NCBI GenBank assembly: GCA_050014595.1
Contig: JBEKDA010000008.1
Coordinates: forward strand, 185,560 to 249,559
Reading direction: 5' to 3'
DNA: 64,000 nucleotides
DNA from: PALSA-129 sp050014595
Lineage (GTDB): Bacteria > Acidobacteriota > Terriglobia > Bryobacterales > Bryobacteraceae
Below are positions 62,116-64,000 of this stretch, piece after piece. Positions within the stretch are counted from its first letter, which is position 1. Each line of letters begins with the position of its first letter. The notes below the pieces were generated by a model, which saw only the letters and a list, made by a program, of their open reading frames with translations, was not told the DNA's origin and made no database searches. Position numbers and translations under genes: made by a program.

Positions 62116-63210
62116 TTACTGCAGCTTCGCTCTCGCATCCACTTTCCAGATCTCTTCCACACGGTCTCCACGCACGCCGTAGACCTGCTCGTGCAGATTC
62201 ACCGCCACGCAAATGTGATTGGGAATCACGCGCACGCGGTCGCCCACCACGAACTGGCGCTCGGCGCGGGCCAGGTCGATGAAGCCGTGCTCCTCGTTCA
62301 TCTTGTGAAAGCGCGCGCCGGGAGCCTCCACCACGTGGCCGAAGGTCACTTCCGGCGCATTCACCGGCCGGTCCGACGAGAAAGTCTTCGACCCGCCATC
62401 GATGATCATGTGCCCCGCGCGCGCCGTCGAAACCACCGTCGCCAGAATGGTGGCCGCGCAATCCTCCAGGGCGCAGCCGCCGCTCAGCACGGTGTTCACA
62501 TCGTTATATATATAGGTCCCGGGCCGGATTTCGGTGAGGCCCTCGATGCGGTGCGAATGATACAGCGTGGGCGTCGATCCGCCGCTCATGATCTTCACTT
62601 CGATCGCCGCCCGCCGGAAATCCTCACGGATGGAACCGGTCAGCTCCGAAAGCTGCGCCAGCGCGCGCAGCCCGCCTTCGTCCAGATCCTTAATGTGGCC
62701 CGGATAAAACGCGATCCCCTCGAACGCCAGGTGCGGCAAATTGCGGATGCCCTGCGCCAGTTCGACGAGCGCGGCGCCCGGCGCCACTCCCACGCGCCCC
62801 AACCCCGCATCAAACTCCGCGAGCACGCCGACCTCCACCTGCGCCGCCCGCGCCGCGCCCCAAAGCTGGCGCGCCGCAAATAAGCTGTCGAGCGCCACCG
62901 TGACGCGCGTCCGGCGCGCCACCGCCATCAGCCGTTCCAGCTTGGCGCGGCCCACGATGGGATACGCGACGAGAAGGTCGGACGGTGAGGCCTCGACCAT
63001 GACTTCCGCCTCCGACACCTTGGCCACCGTGAGCCCCGCTGCGCCCGATTCCAGTTGCCGCCGTCCGATGCGCACCGATTTGTGTGTCTTGGTATGGGGC
63101 CGCAGACGCAGTCCGTGCTGTTTGGCATACGCAGCCACGCGCGCGAGGTTGCGTTCCATCCGGTCCAGATCCACCACCAGCGCCGGCGTTTCGATTTCGG
63201 AGACGTGCAT
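62116..63210 (-). CDS. D-threonine-aldolase-like PLP enzyme (alanine racemase N-terminal fold)
   Basis: The 364-residue enzyme has the fold-type III barrel of DTA/alanine racemase: ETPALVVDLDRMERN at the start, the PLP lysine in RPHTKTHKS (near residue 40), and GLTVAKVSEAEVM. The C-terminal domain has the metal-binding pattern of D-threonine aldolases (NEEHGFIDL, then VIPNHICVAVNLHE). It would cleave D-threonine and similar D-beta-hydroxy amino acids to glycine and an aldehyde, or racemise amino acids. ATG 63210 was preferred to an in-frame GTG two codons earlier. It stands alone; the L-threonine aldolase at 16643-17683 acts on the mirror-image substrate. Confidence 0.9.
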   Translation of the reverse strand: MHVSEIETPALVVDLDRMERNLARVAAYAKQHGLRLRPHTKTHKSVRIGRRQLESGAAGLTVAKVSEAEVMVEASPSDLLVAYPIVGRAKLERLMAVARRTRVTVALDSLFAARQLWGAARAAQVEVGVLAEFDAGLGRVGVAPGAALVELAQGIRNLPHLAFEGIAFYPGHIKDLDEGGLRALAQLSELTGSIREDFRRAAIEVKIMSGGSTPTLYHSHRIEGLTEIRPGTYIYNDVNTVLSGGCALEDCAATILATVVSTARAGHMIIDGGSKTFSSDRPVNAPEVTFGHVVEAPGARFHKMNEEHGFIDLARAERQFVVGDRVRVIPNHICVAVNLHEQVYGVRGDRVEEIWKVDARAKLQ

Positions 63211-63249
63211 GTACACAGAATAGCGCTGGGCTGCGGGCTCATCCAGGAG

Positions 63250-63738
63250 TTAGGGAGTGGCGGCGGTTGGGATGTTGGCCGGGCGCTGCGGGACTGGCAT
63301 AGGCGCTTCAGGCTGTTTGAAGGAACGAACCCAATTTTCGGTAACTGGCTTATTTTCTTCGGGTGGGGCGGCCGGTTCGGAGGCGGCGCGCTCTTTTTGG
63401 AGGCGGCGGAGGTCGGCGAAGGCGCGGAAGTAGCGGCGATCTTCCTGGTCGATCCGGCGCTGCACCTGGAGGAGGACTTTGTTGGAGGATGGGTCCGTGA
63501 TGAAGGCCAGGAGGTCATCGGTGGAACCGATGAGCGAGACTTCGAGACGGCTCCAGCGGTCTTTGTTCCACTGCGCGAGGAGCATGGTGGTCACCATGAA
63601 GCGCTCGACGGGTCCATCGGGACGGAAGCGCTTGCAATAGCCCGTGGCAAGGGCTTCCAGTATTTTGGGATCTTCTCCGCGGGCGACGTAATCGCGGGCG
63701 TCAAAGAGGGGGGTGGTCTTGGCGATAGGGTCTTGCAT
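63250..63738 (-). CDS. Small protein of unknown function with a Pro-rich tail
   Basis: The 162-residue protein has no signal peptide. Its core (about 5-110) is helical: YVARGEDPKILEALATGYCKRFRP, then DGPVERFMVTTMLLAQWNKDRWSRLEVSLI, and RRIDQEDRRYFRAFADLRRLQKERA. Similar small proteins are common in acidobacterial genomes and have no assigned role. The tail (SEPAAPPEENKP to the end) is Pro/Ala-rich and disordered. ATG 63738 was chosen over an in-frame start at 63810 because upstream codons look random. It follows the D-threonine-aldolase-like gene's start region by 40 bp, on the same strand. Confidence 0.6.
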   Translation of the reverse strand: MQDPIAKTTPLFDARDYVARGEDPKILEALATGYCKRFRPDGPVERFMVTTMLLAQWNKDRWSRLEVSLIGSTDDLLAFITDPSSNKVLLQVQRRIDQEDRRYFRAFADLRRLQKERAASEPAAPPEENKPVTENWVRSFKQPEAPMPVPQRPANIPTAATP

Positions 63739-63929
63739 ACGACTCCACGGTAGCGGGCGAGGGGGATGGAGTCCGAAATTGGAGGCCGTAAGTGAATGAA
63801 ACCAGGGCAAATTCAGGCGGAAGATTTTTGTTAACGAAAAATCGTGGGCTTATGATCGGGCGGGCCGCTGACGCGGCCTTGACAGGGCCAGGAGGCCTGT
63901 TTGAATGTATAAGGGCTGAAATGGCGAAG

Positions 63930-64000
63930 GGTTCTCCTGAAGGGTACAATGCCGAGACCGGCTCTGAACAGCCGGCTCAGAAACTTCAAACAGGAGAACC
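63930..64000. repeat. Inverted 10-bp repeat at the window end
   Basis: GGTTCTCCTG (63930-63939) and CAGGAGAACC (63991-64000) are perfect inverted copies, with a smaller stem GCCGG/CCGGC type between (GACCGGCTCTGAACAGCCGGCTC region). AGGAG in the right arm may be the ribosome site of a plus-strand gene starting just beyond base 64000. The stretch 63739-63929 shows no gene. Confidence 0.5.

Overview
The window looks like chromosomal DNA of an acidobacterium of the Solibacter/Bryobacter type. This is inferred from lineage-marker families and not from any rRNA. Five large exported proteins end in the C-terminal domain first described in Solibacter (TIGR03437-like). Three intact and one broken TIGR03435-like 'soil-associated' proteins lie in tandem, next to a VWFA-related acidobacterial protein and an Oar-like TonB-dependent outer-membrane protein. 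Codon third positions are GC-rich and intergenic regions carry many palindromic repeats.

Layout. 0-0.9 kb: decayed toxin-antitoxin genes (HigB-like, MNT/HepT). 1-9.3 kb: clpC, a LolD-type ABC ATPase, a DnaJ-domain membrane protein, an outer-membrane barrel and a large secreted beta-propeller protein. 9.5-16.6 kb: secreted TIGR03437 proteins, a broken amidohydrolase and a 12-repeat NHL protein. 16.6-18.9 kb: hemW-ltaE, coupled by an ATGA overlap. 18.9-28.4 kb: blaI, the TIGR03435 cluster, the TonB-dependent protein and the VWFA protein, all on the plus strand. 28.7-43.4 kb: a zinc alcohol dehydrogenase and a redox/radical-SAM neighbourhood (DUF362, membrane spermidine-synthase-like protein, Memo-AMMECR1 fusion, AmmeMemoRadiSam radical SAM enzyme, second DUF362, polyferredoxin). 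Two blocks interrupt it: an MNT/HEPN module bounded by a perfect 115-bp duplication, and a 37.9-41.3 kb stretch holding vapBC, DUF433, DUF4160/DUF2442, hicBA and a predicted nuclease with an EVE-like domain. 43.6-52.3 kb: exported proteins (lipoprotein, phosphoesterase, DUF2950/DUF3300 pair, subtilase). 52.4-59.2 kb: a segment bounded by an intact tRNA-Cys and a 38-bp copy of that tRNA's 3' end, containing DUF169, B12-radical SAM, cyclopropane-fatty-acid synthase and TGS-GTPase genes among gene fragments. 59.2-64 kb: fumarylacetoacetase with a coupled partner, an internally deleted beta-lactamase-like protein and a D-threonine-aldolase-like enzyme.

The main themes are protein quality control (ClpC, DnaJ), heavy investment in secreted and outer-membrane proteins, and a chromosome shaped by small toxin-antitoxin insertions and REP-like hairpins. 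Some of those hairpins are read in frame inside real proteins. The strongest candidates for undescribed biology are the DUF362/AmmeMemoRadiSam/polyferredoxin neighbourhood and the nuclease-EVE fusion. Both functional readings are inference from sequence and family knowledge.
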